Assembly: GCA_037043455.1 (NCBI GenBank)
Contig: JAWPHD010011057.1
Coordinates: 23,310 to 87,309, forward strand
Source of the DNA: Cyrtodaria siliqua
Taxonomy: Eukaryota > Mollusca > Bivalvia > Adapedonta > Hiatellidae
Length of the DNA: 64,000 nt
Reading direction: 5' to 3'
Below the pieces are notes generated by a model. It was not told the DNA's origin. It did not search any database and saw only the letters and a list, made by a program, of their open reading frames with translations. Every line of letters starts with the position of its first letter. The stretch's first letter is position 1. Below, one piece after another: positions 33,761 to 44,303 of this stretch. The position numbers were made by a program, and so were the translations under genes.

Positions 33761-34454
33761 CCCACGAGAAAATTGCTTCAATAAAAGAGTTCATGTAACT
33801 ATTCTTTGGACTTCTAATAGACTGCAGGCAAGCTATGTAAAAAATGCCAAAAGGAACATACCTACCAGACCCAGTTTGTTTACTGAAGTATTAAAGACAA
33901 AATATGTTGAACAAACTCAACAGAACATACAAATTAAGTAAAAAGTTTAATTATTATGTACATTACCAGGTTTCGACAGCATAATAATTAAGACAATTAA
34001 GTTTCGAGACAGAATAATAATATAAATACATGAGAACTGTTTACACATGTCAAATAATAATGGTTCAAAATATTCAAAAAACACTTACTTGTAAATCAAC
34101 TATCATATGAAGCAAAAATGCCAATTTCTCACAAAAACATACTTTATACAATGATTTATCTCTATATCTAAACAATTATTCAAAGTAGCTGAAACATGCG
34201 ACTGACAGATAATAATAAACAAAATATCAACTACATGTCATTACTATAGTTTCATACAATTAACTTACATTTACTGTTTGATACTTTTTCATATATTGTA
34301 TGTAGGTTTCGCGAAAACAGGTGACAATACAGATTTCTTTTCAAATTACTCTTTCTACTGACTACGTATAGTATTGTTCTCGCCCAAATATAAGTATTAA
34401 ATGCACAAGATGTTTTCATGCAATAAGGCATTTAAGTATAATAGCAAAAACACT
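33761..34454. other. No recognisable feature
   Basis: AT-rich interior of the 17.5-kb insertion, with no partner in the window. Confidence 0.5.
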
Positions 34455-34639
34455 TACTTTTCTAGTACGGAAAGACAGTAGTGGATAAAGACTCATGAAC
34501 GGGACGTTGAATTTGGTATTACATAAGTTGCTATCTCTTGGATGAATACTAATATGTACATATAAAACTGGTGTTAACGCCTACGTCACGTTTACCCCGC
34601 ATGCGCAGACAATTTTAGAGACATTTTCAGGACGCCATT

Positions 34640-34743
34640 TTTATTGCAGCACAGTTGAATATCGTCAGCATTTCGATTGAGGATATTAAACGAATTGCAT
34701 TAGAGCTCGTGAGTAACGGTTGTCCAAAAGTTCGCGACGAAAG
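34640..34743 (+). other. Exon-like segment 1 with conserved splice donor
   Basis: An open frame ending ISIEDIKRIALELVSNGCPK VRDE, followed by AAAG|GTAGGT at 34,743/34,744. The same frame and donor are preserved in the other arm (55,445 to about 55,545, minus strand). The upstream DNA is CpG-containing (GCATGCGCAGAC), as in a promoter. There is no Met in frame and the reading frame does not join cleanly to exon-like segment 2, so a gene model is not established. Confidence 0.3.
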
Positions 34744-35584
34744 GTAGGTACGTGTATATGTTGTGAGTTTTGAGATGATGTATTGGTTAAATGTATTTTT
34801 GTCTCAGGCGCTCTCGGCTGCCTGTGCCGTGGTCAGTCGCATAGGTCGCGATCGACTGACTCAGTGACTGTCAGTCGTGATAAACTTCAAAATGCAGAAT
34901 GTGTGTGTACAGTTTTGAAAATCTGGTTATACTTGGACGGTTAAGGGGAATGTTTAATGTTGTTGGTGTGTGTATGAAGAATTATTTTACAAACTTGAGA
35001 TCTAGGCCAACTGATGTTGTTGTTTTTTGTGTTAGTACGCATGCGCGTCAGGCGATTTTGTCAGTTAGGAAGCATAGGTGCCAGGGAGGCTATCAAGAAA
35101 AGCTCTGTAAATTAGTTTGACCAAAGACACAAGCTATCCGAAAAACTACTTGAGAAGTTCTGAAAAGCCTCCTCCAAAAAGTCGAAAATTTTGTCAACAA
35201 ACTATATTCATAACTTTCACATGTCATCATCAAAATAATTTGACCAATCAGTGATCAATAAAATAAAACACCTCCACATTCTGGTAGGGGGTAAACTCGG
35301 TGTTTATCCTTGGTGCTCAACTGACTTTAGCCCTTTATAAAACTAGTTTGTAGAGATAAGTATATTAAAAGCTTTGTTTTTTGTGTACATCTATGTATCT
35401 TCTTTTGGTGTTGTCTGATTTTAAAACACCAATAAGGATACATTTAATTTAAATGATGGTCTAATATTTTCATTTTTCATATAGAGATTGAGGATAAAGT
35501 CCGAGTAAACCCCTTTATTTTCACCTACTGAATATCTTGACCTACCGGAAGTTGACCAGATGTGAAAGTTATGAATTATATATA

Positions 35585-35782
35585 CAAGGTATGACAGCGG
35601 TCATTTTAGCCGGGGCGGAATTACGTAATAATCCCATATTCATAGACTGTTTACCCTCATTCGTAACTGTCATTGCAGGGAATCAGTGGTACCTACACAA
35701 ATCAGCGTTACGTTGTACAATCGGGTACCAATACATTATTACGCAATTCCGCCTCGGCTAAAATGGCCGCTGTCATACCTTG
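35585..35782. mobile_element. Palindromic MITE, ~198 bp
   Basis: Ends CAAGGTATGACAGCGG and CCGCTGTCATACCTTG; arms of about 45 bp (through GGCGGAATTACGTAATAAT) flank a central loop of about 100 bp. It lies at the edge of the stretch unmatched in the other arm. Confidence 0.8.
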
Positions 35783-35946
35783 TGCACTGCAATAGCAGCA
35801 ATTGGACAGGGAACTAGAATTTTCCTTTATCCACTTATTGTGTGTCGGACTGGAAAAATAACCCAAAGCAGAGAATGTTGGGCTGCTGTTAATTATATCA
35901 AATATTCTCTTTTTTCAGCAGAATTCTCGTACTAGTCCTAGCAGTG

Positions 35947-38900
35947 GTCGAACTTCCGGTTCCGGTATTGATAAAACGTGGAAAATATATTGCGAACTTC
36001 CGGTTCCGGTATTGATAAAACGTGGAAAATATATTGCTCGTAAATCTACAGTGAAATAAAAGTAACAGTGCGGTTTTGAGGGTTTAAAATGTTATGTAAA
36101 TTAACATAAATAATAATTCTACAACGTTACAAGGTTTTGACGTCCTACAATTAAAGGAACGGGTAAAAATGTCTCAAACACTTTATGAAGAGTTATTGGA
36201 CACAGACCAGTACGCCAATATAATCTGGTACTGTAATGCATGCAAGAAAGCCATCCCAGGAGTCAAAAAAGTATTGAATGCAGTAAGTTCTATGAAAAAA
36301 ACAAATGAAGAAATGAAAGTGCGCCTTGATAAACTTGAAGAGAAAATAAATTGTGCACCAAATACGTCAAATACTAGTCAGACAACTGAAATGAACATTG
36401 ACTATAAAATTGACCAAGCTATTCAGGATTTGAGAGAACGAGATGCTAGAAAGAACAATTTGATTCTGTATAAATTACAAGAAAGTGATGGAGATTTAAA
36501 AGAAGAAGTGCTCCAAGTGTTTCAAAACATGAATTTGGATAAAATTGAAGTTAGAAAATGTCACAGAATTGGTGAAAAGAAAGGTAACAATGACAGACCT
36601 GTAAAAATTGAAGTAGCCAGTGAAGACAACAAATTCAAAATATTAAAGAGTCAGGCCATTTTAAAAACAAATAAAGACAAATATGAGAAGGTGTACTTCA
36701 CACCGGATTATACTATAAGACAAAGAGAAATGAACAAAAAGATGAAAGATGAAGTTGAAAAAAGACGTAGAGAAGGGGAGTCTGATTTTACCTACAAAAA
36801 AATGAAGGCTGAAATGTACAGTGCCAAAACTGAGAGAAATCTAGGGGCTAATCAAGGTCTATATAGAGATAGAACATTTTTTGCTGGCTCCATGTCTAGT
36901 CACTTTAGAGATGAAGGTCACATGACATTACGTGGGGGTAGGGGAGCATCTGAATATGCCACCCCTTTTTTGAGAGGGGGTCCTGGGAATCGGATTTCCA
37001 GCGACCAAATTTAGAGGAGCCAGCGTATGAACCTGTAAATATGTTCAGTTGCGTTAAAACCGTTAATACAGTTAAAACAGTTAAAAACGTTAAAAATGTT
37101 AAAAATGTTACAACAGTTAAAAGTTTTGTAAATGTAAACATTGATGATATGTCAGACAAAAGCAGTATTTCTGCGTCAAACAAAGACTGTGACATAAATA
37201 GTATGAATTCTTCAAATTCAACAATTATATATGCTTCTGAAAGTTCAAATAATTCTATCTCGGATGAAGATTATGATGGTGATAGTATGAATTCTTTAAA
37301 TTCAACAGTGATATTTGCTTCAGAAAGCTCTATAAATAGCTCAAATTTAAATAATGACTACAATAATAATATTTCGTATAACCAAGGACAACAATCAAGT
37401 TTATTAGATCTTGTATTTTCAAATGAAGAAAATTTAATAACTAACATGTCTCAAAATGCACCTTTAGGTAAAAGTGATCATGTACTGTTGACATTTAATA
37501 TAGATTGCTATTCTGAAAATTGTGAGTCAGATAATAGACTTATATTTAAATACAATAAAGGTAACTATGAAGACATGAACCAAGACCTCTCTTCAATAAA
37601 TTGGGACGATGTGTTTAGTGACAAAAATGTAAACGATATGTGGATTTCCTTTAATAGTATTATACAAGACAGTATATCAAAACATATACCTACAAAAATT
37701 CGAAACTCTGGAAATAAAAAGAAAAACGGACCTATATGGATGAATAGACAGGCTATTAAAGCTGTAAAAAAGAAGCATAAAAGCTGGAAAAAATATAGAC
37801 AAAGTGGGGAACATATACATTACCAGTATTACTGTAGAGATAGAAATAATGCAACAAGAGAATGCAGGAATGCAAGAAGTGACTTTGAACAAAAATTGGC
37901 TGAAGAAATTAATCCAAAATCTTTTTATAGATATGTAAACTCAAAAAGAAAGACTAATTCTGAAATACACGATTTGAAACGTGACGATGGGTCGATGACT
38001 CGTAATGACACTGAAAAGGCAGAAGAACTGTCCAATTATTTTTCATCTGTATTTACTGTTGAAAATTTAAATAATATCCCATTAATAAACAATAGACATG
38101 ATGGAAATGAGTTAGATATTATAGAATTTAGTCCAGCTGATGTATTTAAAAAACTTGATACTCTTAATATCAACAAAGCATGTGGTCCGGATAATTTACA
38201 TCCAAGAGTTTTAAAAGAGACCAGTAAAAGTATTGATCATCCATTATATTTAATATTTCATAAGTCAATTGAGGAAGGATGTATTCCTGACCAATGGAAA
38301 GAAGCTAATATTAAAGCATTGCATAAAAAGGGTCCTAAAGACAATGTAGGCAACTATAGACCAGTTTCTTTAACAAGTGTTACTTGTAAAACAATGGAAA
38401 AATTAGTACGAGACAAGCTAGTGAAACATATGGACGATAATTCTCTTTTTTCGGAAGAGCAGTTTGGATTTAGAAATTTGATATCATGTGCTCTACAGCT
38501 ATTAGACGTTATGGAAAAATGGACTGAGTGGATTGATGAAGGAAATCGTTATGATTGTGTCTATCTAGACTTCCGTAAGGCATTTGATACGGTTCCACAC
38601 AAACGACTCTTAAACAAACTTAAATCCTATGGTATTAATGGAAACTTATTGGACTGGATTAAATCCTTCTTAAGTGATAGAAAACAGAAAGTAATTATAA
38701 ACTCTAGCGAATCCAAATCTGAGGATGTTATAAGTGGTATTCCACAGGGAACAGTACTTGGCCCAATTCTATTTTTAATATACATTAATGACATTAAAGA
38801 TGCGATCAGTAGCACTATACGCCTTTTTGCGGACGATTCCAAGATTTATAACATTGTGAATAATAACACTGATAGTAAAATTATTCAAGAGGATCTCAAC

Positions 38901-39751
38901 AAGTTAAGTCAATGGAGTGAAACCTGGCAATTAAAGTTCAACGTTGAAAAATGTAAAACCCTTCATTTTGGGCACAATAGTCTAGAAACAAATTATTACT
39001 TAATACAAGATGGCCAAAGGAAAGAAATTCCTTCAGAAAGTGTTGAAAAAGACTTGGGAGTTGTATTTGAGACTGATTTAAAATTCAGAAAACATATAAA
39101 TGAATGTATTAATAAAGCCAACAGAACATTAGGACTTATTCGAAGATCATTCCTATACCTGAGTAAAAAGTCATTTAAAAAGTTGTATAAAACTCTTGTT
39201 AGATCAACTCTAGAATATTGTAACATTGTGTGGTGCCCTAGGTACAAGAAAGATATACATTCATTAGAACGTGTTCAAAAACGTGCAACTAAACTTATTC
39301 GCGAAGTGAGGCACCTCCCTTATGAAGACAGGTTACGTGAGCTAGACTTGCCAAGTTTGACATACAGAAGACGTAGAGGTGACTTAATTGAAGTATACAA
39401 GTTGTTCAATAACAAAGAAGATATCGATATACAAAACTTTTTCAAAATACATGTATCAGATGCTTCAATTACTAGAGGCCACTCTTTTAAGATACATAAG
39501 AAACAGTGCAGACTTGATGTACGAAAACACTTTTTTTCACAAAGAGTAGTAAATTTTTGGAATAATTTACCCACTGTTGCAGTAACAGCAAAAACTATAA
39601 ACAGTTTCAAAAACCAAATTGACCTATATTTCGGAGAAGAAAAATATCAATACCGGAACAGTCAACAGAGTGAAGATCACAGAGGGGGTTATAGAAGCTT
39701 AATGCTTGTTACCCTCGACACGGATGTATGTATGTATGTATGTATATGTAT
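35947..39751 (+). mobile_element. CR1-like non-LTR retrotransposon
   Basis: A 3.8-kb insertion absent from the inverted copy: the empty site at 53,806-53,815 reads (as complement) CCTAGCAGTGTTGGTGAAG, while here AGTG flanks both ends (35,943-35,946 and 39,752-39,755). The 5' UTR contains a 45-bp direct duplication (GCGAACTTCCGGTTCCGG at about 35,949 and 35,994). Two ORFs follow and the 3' end is an ATGT repeat (39,722-39,751). The ORF2 C-terminal domain is of the CR1/L2 kind. Both ORFs lack their N-terminal domains, but no stops have accumulated. Confidence 0.9.
36169..37014 (+). CDS. CR1-like ORF1 protein, N-terminally shortened
   Basis: 281 codons. It starts just before WYCNACKKA, the last strand and final Cys pair of a PHD-type zinc finger; the earlier zinc ligands are absent. 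Next comes a coiled-coil (about residues 45-75, SSMKKTNEEMKVRLDKLEEK), then an RRM-like/L1-ORF1-like domain (DARKNNLILYKLQESDGDLK, VRKCHRIGEKKGN, VYFTPDYTIRQREMNKKM) and a Gly/Arg-rich tail (LRGGRGASEY). Such proteins bind the element RNA as a chaperone. The frame is intact. It ends 26 bp before the ORF2 start used here. Confidence 0.85.
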   Translation: MSQTLYEELLDTDQYANIIWYCNACKKAIPGVKKVLNAVSSMKKTNEEMKVRLDKLEEKINCAPNTSNTSQTTEMNIDYKIDQAIQDLRERDARKNNLILYKLQESDGDLKEEVLQVFQNMNLDKIEVRKCHRIGEKKGNNDRPVKIEVASEDNKFKILKSQAILKTNKDKYEKVYFTPDYTIRQREMNKKMKDEVEKRRREGESDFTYKKMKAEMYSAKTERNLGANQGLYRDRTFFAGSMSSHFRDEGHMTLRGGRGASEYATPFLRGGPGNRISSDQI

Positions 39752-39935
39752 AGTGTTGGTGAAGCCTGTTGATTTTGTTGAAAAAAGTGGTTCCCTCCAG
39801 CGAGAACTTGTTGAACTTTACCTGCCACCTGACTTCGGTATGTTGCAAGTGATTCAATTTTGTTGCTTATATATATATATTTCATGTGTTCATGTTGTAT
39901 TGCCTCTTTGCCAAATTCGCAGTCGGCAGTGGTGA
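37041..39935 (+). CDS. CR1-like ORF2: endonuclease remnant plus reverse transcriptase
   Basis: 964 codons with no stop. Residues 1-120 are low-complexity (KTVKNVKNVKNV, Ser/Asn-rich). Residues about 118-155 are the last part of an AP endonuclease (LLDLVFSNEENLI, GKSDHVLLTF); the rest of that domain, with its catalytic Glu and Asp, is missing. The reverse transcriptase follows: NYRPVSLTSVTCKTMEKLV (about 440), YLDFRKAFDTVPHKRLL (about 508), GIPQGTVLGP (about 565), catalytic FADD (about 596). A CR1/L2-type C-terminal domain follows (HSLERVQKRATKLIR, YRRRRGDLIEVYKLFN, FFSQRVVNFWNNLP). The last 60 or so residues come from the repeat tail and host DNA, since the frame has lost its own stop. Confidence 0.9.
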   Translation: MFSCVKTVNTVKTVKNVKNVKNVTTVKSFVNVNIDDMSDKSSISASNKDCDINSMNSSNSTIIYASESSNNSISDEDYDGDSMNSLNSTVIFASESSINSSNLNNDYNNNISYNQGQQSSLLDLVFSNEENLITNMSQNAPLGKSDHVLLTFNIDCYSENCESDNRLIFKYNKGNYEDMNQDLSSINWDDVFSDKNVNDMWISFNSIIQDSISKHIPTKIRNSGNKKKNGPIWMNRQAIKAVKKKHKSWKKYRQSGEHIHYQYYCRDRNNATRECRNARSDFEQKLAEEINPKSFYRYVNSKRKTNSEIHDLKRDDGSMTRNDTEKAEELSNYFSSVFTVENLNNIPLINNRHDGNELDIIEFSPADVFKKLDTLNINKACGPDNLHPRVLKETSKSIDHPLYLIFHKSIEEGCIPDQWKEANIKALHKKGPKDNVGNYRPVSLTSVTCKTMEKLVRDKLVKHMDDNSLFSEEQFGFRNLISCALQLLDVMEKWTEWIDEGNRYDCVYLDFRKAFDTVPHKRLLNKLKSYGINGNLLDWIKSFLSDRKQKVIINSSESKSEDVISGIPQGTVLGPILFLIYINDIKDAISSTIRLFADDSKIYNIVNNNTDSKIIQEDLNKLSQWSETWQLKFNVEKCKTLHFGHNSLETNYYLIQDGQRKEIPSESVEKDLGVVFETDLKFRKHINECINKANRTLGLIRRSFLYLSKKSFKKLYKTLVRSTLEYCNIVWCPRYKKDIHSLERVQKRATKLIREVRHLPYEDRLRELDLPSLTYRRRRGDLIEVYKLFNNKEDIDIQNFFKIHVSDASITRGHSFKIHKKQCRLDVRKHFFSQRVVNFWNNLPTVAVTAKTINSFKNQIDLYFGEEKYQYRNSQQSEDHRGGYRSLMLVTLDTDVCMYVCICIVLVKPVDFVEKSGSLQRELVELYLPPDFGMLQVIQFCCLYIYISCVHVVLPLCQIRSRQW

Positions 39936-40380
39936 GTAAAAAATGGTCTGGACGGCCAAAATTTGAATTCCATGCGGCCATGTGGCAATCAAAAATATTC
40001 AATAAAAGAAAATGAAAATGGGTAATCATTGGACACAAACAAGCATTAAATTTCGAGGACTTTGCCTGATAGATTTTGCTTTTGTGCTGTGAACTACATA
40101 CTTTTGGAAAGAAACCCGGAAACCCTTAACAAAATAACAACGAGGCAAGTGTTTTCTTGTATTTTTCCAATTTCGCTAAATAAACAGAGTTGTGACTATT
40201 TACTGCATTTAATCGTTTAATAAACTATGTAAGAACAATTGCCTTTTTGTTCTGTTTCCTAGTAAATCGTTTCTCGGACGATTGGTTAATGGAGTTCCCT
40301 CGTCTGGATTCCAATTTCTCCCGTCGAAACGAGCGGCAAATCAACAAGCCCGTTGGGCTTGTGTTCTGGGCTTGTGTTCT

Positions 40381-40640
40381 TGGATATTGGGCAAGCCTGG
40401 CAGGCATTTTAGCATTGTCGGGATTGTGCTAATTTTGTCGACTGCTTTGCGCTTCGACTGTTAATTTAAACTTAGATATCCATGAGTACAAGTAACATTT
40501 GCTGGGTGTTCTTGGATATTGGGCAAGCCTGTCAGGCATTTTACCAGTCTCGGGATTGTGCTAATTTCGACGGCTGCTTTGCGCGTCGAATGTTAATTTA
40601 AACTTAGATGTCCATGAGTACAAGTAACATTTGCTGGTAT
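40381..40640 (+). repeat. 130-bp tandem repeat, two copies (arm B)
   Basis: Units start TGGATATTGGGCAAGCCTG at 40,381 and 40,511. The matching place in the other arm has four units. Confidence 0.85.
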
Positions 40641-41220
40641 GTAATCAACTTTTCAACAGACAAGGCAGTGTTTATTTTACACATGATCATAAATTTGTGT
40701 TATAAATTGAAGGGGATATCATTCGGTTTCACTTCTGGTTCTTTGGTATTCTAAAATGCGGTGCTTTTAGAAATCATCAATAACAAGGCTGTGAATGATG
40801 TTGATAGAAAAGGTGTCATACATTAATTAAAAAAGTGTATGTCAACATGAAATATTTCTTACACAATAAGACATTGATTTACAAATATCTAATATGTTTT
40901 ACTGCTTTAATACAATAATTTACATACGCAGTTGTGATCATTTATAAAACAAGTCAGTAACACTACTATTTATAAGTAAATACATAACTTGCACTTAGAA
41001 GCCTTAATTTTTTGTGTGTCTGTACATGTTACACAAACAGATAATGAGTCAGACTCGTGCAAGTGTAAACAAACTTTGAGTTGTCGAATGCAAGATTTGT
41101 TTGTTTGATTTTGTCTTTGTTTTAAAATAAACACTTCCATAGATTAAAAATACCTCATCAGCTCTAAAGGTTTTACAGAGTTTTCTTTCACACACTGGTA
41201 ACATTTAGTTAGTATACGTA

Positions 41221-42215
41221 CAGTTGCTGCCACGCGGATTACGACTAATCCCACTCATCGCGGCGATTTTATCTCACCACGGACACACTGATTTTGTCCC
41301 CGCGATCCGCGGACAGCCCGCTAATCGCGGGGATAATACATTTTTTCCACCGCGACACAATCACCGCGATTCGCCGTGATCTGTTTTAATTTGCACACCG
41401 CTTTACCCGGTGTGAAATCGTAGGCCATCGCCGCGATTTATCTTCAGTATCAATGTACAATTGTGCAGTCAATTTAATGCATTGTTATTCAATAACTATT
41501 AAAAACCCGAAGCAGAAGACAATTTTATTTTTGTTTTCGGAAAATTCAAATGCCCGGATAATGTATACTGGGTCACGATAGTTATATGGCGGTTCCTATT
41601 ACCGACTCTGCGGTGATTAAACATAAAATTGAAATAGTAATTCTTATACTGGAAATTAGAATTATATTTTTAATTAATCGTTATTTTAACATATTTTACT
41701 ATTCTGCTGTTGGTTATTAATACATCGATGGGTTCTTTAGTCAGAAATAATCCGAAAAATTGTAAAGAATTCTGGGTCATAAACCCGTTATTAGTGCCGC
41801 CTTGTTAATAGGTACACACATCGCAAAGGATTGTGGGTAGCCAATTTATGTCCGGTGAAGAGAAATGCGACTTTTGGACAACAAAAACAAAAAACACACG
41901 TTATTAAATGCATTAGAAGTTTGAAATACGTATTGCTTCCAAAATTGTTCATTGTATTTATCATTTTTATTACATTTATCATTGATCCGTGCTCTAATTT
42001 CCCCCGTGTTCCCCCGCGTATCTATCACAGAGAATCGCGGTGATTTCTTTCTTTCGAGACTGGATTTTGCAATCGCGGCGATTTTTACAGTCGCAGGGAA
42101 TCCCCGCGATATTTCGGGTGACAATCCGCGGTACGATCGCGCGGATTTGTGACTTCGATTGAAGAACGGCCGCGAGGATGCTGCGAAAAAGTCGTAATCC
42201 GCGTGGCAGCAACTG
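41221..42215. mobile_element. 995-bp TIR transposon, non-autonomous
   Basis: Perfect 26-bp terminal inverted repeats beginning CAGTTGCTGCCACGCGGATT (41,221) and its complement ending at 42,215. The other arm has the empty site (51,085-51,100), which indicates insertion at a TATACGTATATG sequence with at most a 2-bp TA duplication (right side reads CA). Both halves are rich in TCGCGG/CCGCGA motifs, giving a GC content well above the surroundings. No transposase frame. Confidence 0.88.
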
Positions 42216-42428
42216 CATATGTAAATATGCTTTACGGTAACCCTCTGAATCAAGTGCCACACGCTTGCTGTTTCTATGGTAGCTAACTCAACATGCAGAA
42301 AGGAATGCATTATGTAATAACATTTCTGACAGTAGTCAGTGCAGTCAATTTTGAAAAGTGTGGGATATGCAGGTGTCAATGTCATGGAATAGATAGTTGG
42401 TGTCATACGTGTACACATGCATTGTTTT

Positions 42429-44303
42429 GGCTCGCGCAAGCCTGAGGTATTTTAGGGAAGTTTGCATACTGCGTCTTCAACTGCAGGAGTAGCATGTATT
42501 TCGCGAAAAATCGGGAGGCTTTTCATTGGAAGTAATGTGTTACTGGAACAGCCTGACGTCATAGCAATCCATTTCCGTTTTGATTCGGCCATTCCTCCAT
42601 TTTGTTTTCTTCTGTGCAGCAAGAGCGCTCCAGTGAGAGCGGAACAATTTATCGTAAGTAGAATATGTGCAAGTTTAAACTCTCCACTGTCATACGTGTC
42701 AATAAAGTTAGCACACATTTTTAGTTTATGAATGTTTTGTGTTGTCACGGATTGATCTACATGAAATTAGTCTTGATCATGTTCGACGCCTGATAATTTT
42801 GTAAACAAGCAAGCGTCGCAGATGATCTAGACTACGTATTTGTTATTCATTCTGCGTGTTTAAAAATTCGAGTGAACAATTCGAAGGTTGTGTGTGCATA
42901 AACATTCCCTGACGTTTCTAGTCGTCGTTTGCATATTTGGTAATTTGTAGTATCTAAACTAAAAGAAGAACAAAATACCTAGACGGAGACGTGAGAATCA
43001 TGGCTGTTGTGGTAGTCCGTGTCATTCAGACCCTGTGTATACCGAATGTGTCTAGGATATTTGTGTATGACTCATGTTTCAGGAGACCTCCAGACATATT
43101 TTTCTTGAATGTTTATCTTTCGAAACATCTTGTGCTGTTTTGTTTCCATATAATTTTGGAAACTTAACCCTGCGGTCGCCAAGTGTTAAGCATACTTGAC
43201 TCGAGTCCCAGAAATCACGTGTATGATTTCCAGTGGGGTCACATCCCGGATTTTTCAAACAAACTCCCGCAGTATCTTACTTGGGCATGGTACTGTGAAT
43301 ATAGGTCATCCTTCGGAGGGATGTAAAGTAGTCTTTCCAGTGTACAGGGAGAACTATACCCTGTGCAATATCTCTCTGAACTTCTATGTTAAGCAGTGAT
43401 ACAAAACCAGGGCCCTATATGAATTATATAGAGATTATTTAACTGCTGGGATCGATTATAGGGAAATCTTTCACAAGAGGTAGGCGTGTAGTTTTTGTCA
43501 TGAACGGGCGCATGCGTGTGAGTAAAAAAAACAAAGCACGTCTACCATGAAGTAAAGGATTACCCATAGTCGATCCCAGCAGTTAAATAATCTATTTATT
43601 ACATTTTAAATTACGTTTTTGCAAAGAAATATTCGCTTTATTGAACGTTATTGGCGGATGATGTTGACGTAGGCAACACTTTATTGACGTCACGACTCAA
43701 CGTCGCAACGTTAATTATTATTGTGTTCTGAGTTAGTTATTAATATTTAGCGATAATGAATATTCTTGCACTGAGTTCAAACACCTGGGCCTCTTTTAGC
43801 CATGTTGACATACAGAGAAAGTTGAGTGCTTCGGTGATGCCGAATAATTAAAAATAGACTAGACTGTCACTGAATACAACAATTTTGTTCCTGAAGGATT
43901 TACTTTCGAATGAAAAAAAATAAACTTGATAACCAGTCACATTTAGCCAATCTCAATGGCTCGCTTATTTCAGAATTGACTGGAAACGGCGATGCATTCC
44001 ATTTGATATTGGCCGCCTTCACGGTAATGGATAAAATATGATATGCTGACAAAAACGGTTATTTTGTGTAATTAATTTGTTGAAAATAATTGGTACGCAC
44101 CGATAAAGTAATTTAATTGTGTATTAAGCCTACCGGTAATTTAGGGAGTTTTAACTGGGAATTTACGCAAATACGTTGCTTATCTGTAGCTGTTCTGTGA
44201 CGTTTTATGTCATAGAACTATACCAAGCCTAGTTGCATTGCCATTGTTGTGTACTGGTTAATGACTTCTTTAAAGTTTTAATACACAAACTTTGTCACAT
44301 TTC
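42429..44303 (+). repeat. Inverted duplication arm A' (copy 1)
   Basis: The reverse complement of 31,561-33,349, contiguous with arm B at 42,428/42,429. It differs by substitutions and by a complete palindromic insertion at 43,434-43,603 that is partly deleted in the other arm. Confidence 0.9.
43434..43603. mobile_element. Palindromic MITE-like insertion in arm A'
   Basis: AGATTATTTAACTGCTGGGA at the left and the complementary TCCCAGCAGTTAAATAATCT at the right, arms of about 55 bp with mismatches. The arm A equivalent (32,240-32,385) lost about 40 bp of one side. Confidence 0.7.

Larger units (their letters stand above)
34455..42428 (+). repeat. Inverted duplication arm B (copy 1)
   Basis: The reverse complement matches 50,879-55,733 in blocks: 34,455-35,080 with 55,115-55,733; 35,783-35,946 with 53,810-53,990; 39,752-41,220 with 51,090-53,812; 42,216-42,428 with 50,879-51,092. 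The gaps are explained by element insertions in one arm or the other and by an unmatched stretch (35,081-35,782 against 53,991-55,114). It runs directly into arm A' at 42,429. Confidence 0.9.

Noticed and set aside
35541..35761. 74-aa ORF at 35,537-35,761
   Set aside because: It runs through both arms of a palindromic MITE.
39752..39935. Last ~60 residues of the CR1-like ORF2 as a native C-terminus
   Set aside because: They are encoded by host DNA, as shown by the matching empty site in the other arm at 53,620-53,812.
41831..42439. Minus-strand 197-aa ORF crossing 41,846-42,439
   Set aside because: It spans the border of the 995-bp transposon and arm B, so it is a chance fusion of element and flanking DNA.
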